The notes under the pieces: model-generated
The model's database searches: none
The model's input: the letters and a program-made list of their open reading frames with translations, nothing else
Told to the model about the DNA's origin: nothing
Made by a program: the position numbers and the translations under genes
Shown here: piece after piece, positions 25,357 through 25,489 of the stretch
Numbering within the stretch: the stretch's first letter is position 1
Layout of the letters: each line of letters starts with the position of its first letter
NCBI RefSeq assembly: GCF_022810445.1
Contig: NZ_JAACGD010000120.1
Location: 1-25,489, forward strand
Direction of reading: 5' to 3'
Origin: Candidatus Cardinium sp. cBcalN2
GTDB lineage: Bacteria > Bacteroidota > Bacteroidia > Cytophagales > Amoebophilaceae
DNA: 25,489 nt

Positions 25357-25488
25357 CTAAAGCTTTGTTTTAAGCAAATGTCCTTTAAGGGTTAACTTAT
25401 ATACTGAAGCAACTTCTGTCAGGGTTTCTTCTAGGGATAATTGTAACAATTCTGATGTGTCATTTGTGTTTCCGTTCACGACTGTGGC
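25357..25488 (-). CDS. Partial C-terminal end of an unidentified protein
   Basis: A minus-strand frame enters from the right edge and runs 43 codons to a TAG at 25357-25359. Its C-terminal stretch contains SELLQLSLEETLTEVASVYK and ends LLKTKL, with a protein-like mix of residues. The two other minus-strand frames were not both fully examined; one of them closes after nine codons. I recognise no family. It may be a real gene cut by the window edge or a chance open frame. Confidence 0.4.
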   Translation of the reverse strand, partial: ATVVNGNTNDTSELLQLSLEETLTEVASVYKLTLKGHLLKTKL

Positions 25489-25489
25489 A

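Overview
This is a compact, A+T-rich bacterial chromosome segment. I read it as a Bacteroidota endosymbiont of the Amoebophilaceae type (Cardinium/Amoebophilus-like). Four things point there: almost no start codon has a GGAGG-type ribosome binding site (upstream bases are A/T-rich instead); the topoisomerase IV A subunit and tRNA-Met are of Bacteroidota type; ankyrin-repeat proteins with N-terminal membrane signals lie among sparse housekeeping genes; and small Fis-type regulators are present. The genus is an inference. No rRNA, CRISPR array, insertion sequence or prophage was seen.

Layout. 1-1712: a predicted ankyrin-repeat lipoprotein. 1713-2317: a gene-free, very A+T-rich stretch with a cluster of DnaA-box-like 9-mers, where strand composition also changes sign; it is a candidate replication origin. 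2318-8691: recG, an M32 carboxypeptidase, an exported alpha/beta-hydrolase (lipase-like), and cysS facing back toward it. 8851-13126: a DegP/HtrA protease, an LptA/OstA-like periplasmic protein, murG, and nfo on the opposite strand. 13240-16306: inorganic pyrophosphatase and the topoisomerase IV A subunit. 16458-19016: two tandem paralogous outer-membrane beta-barrel proteins, then an rmlC-type sugar epimerase. 19306-20565: a second, degenerate ankyrin protein. 20706-22063 (minus strand): a PAP2 phosphatase overlapping trmD, and tRNA-Met. 22148-23704: an LptF/LptG-type permease. 23843-25155: two tandem paralogous Fis-type regulators. At the right edge the C-terminal end of an unidentified minus-strand protein enters the window.

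How the genes fit together. Much of the segment concerns the cell envelope: MurG makes lipid II, and a PAP2 phosphatase could recycle undecaprenyl pyrophosphate. The LptA-like protein and the LptF/G permease suggest that a lipid-export bridge is retained. DegP handles misfolded envelope proteins, and the paired beta-barrels are surface proteins. The two ankyrin proteins and the lipase-like lipoprotein are the best candidates for host contact. The most interesting parts are the candidate oriC, the duplicated Fis-type regulators with their unusually conserved leader, and the diverged beta-barrel pair.
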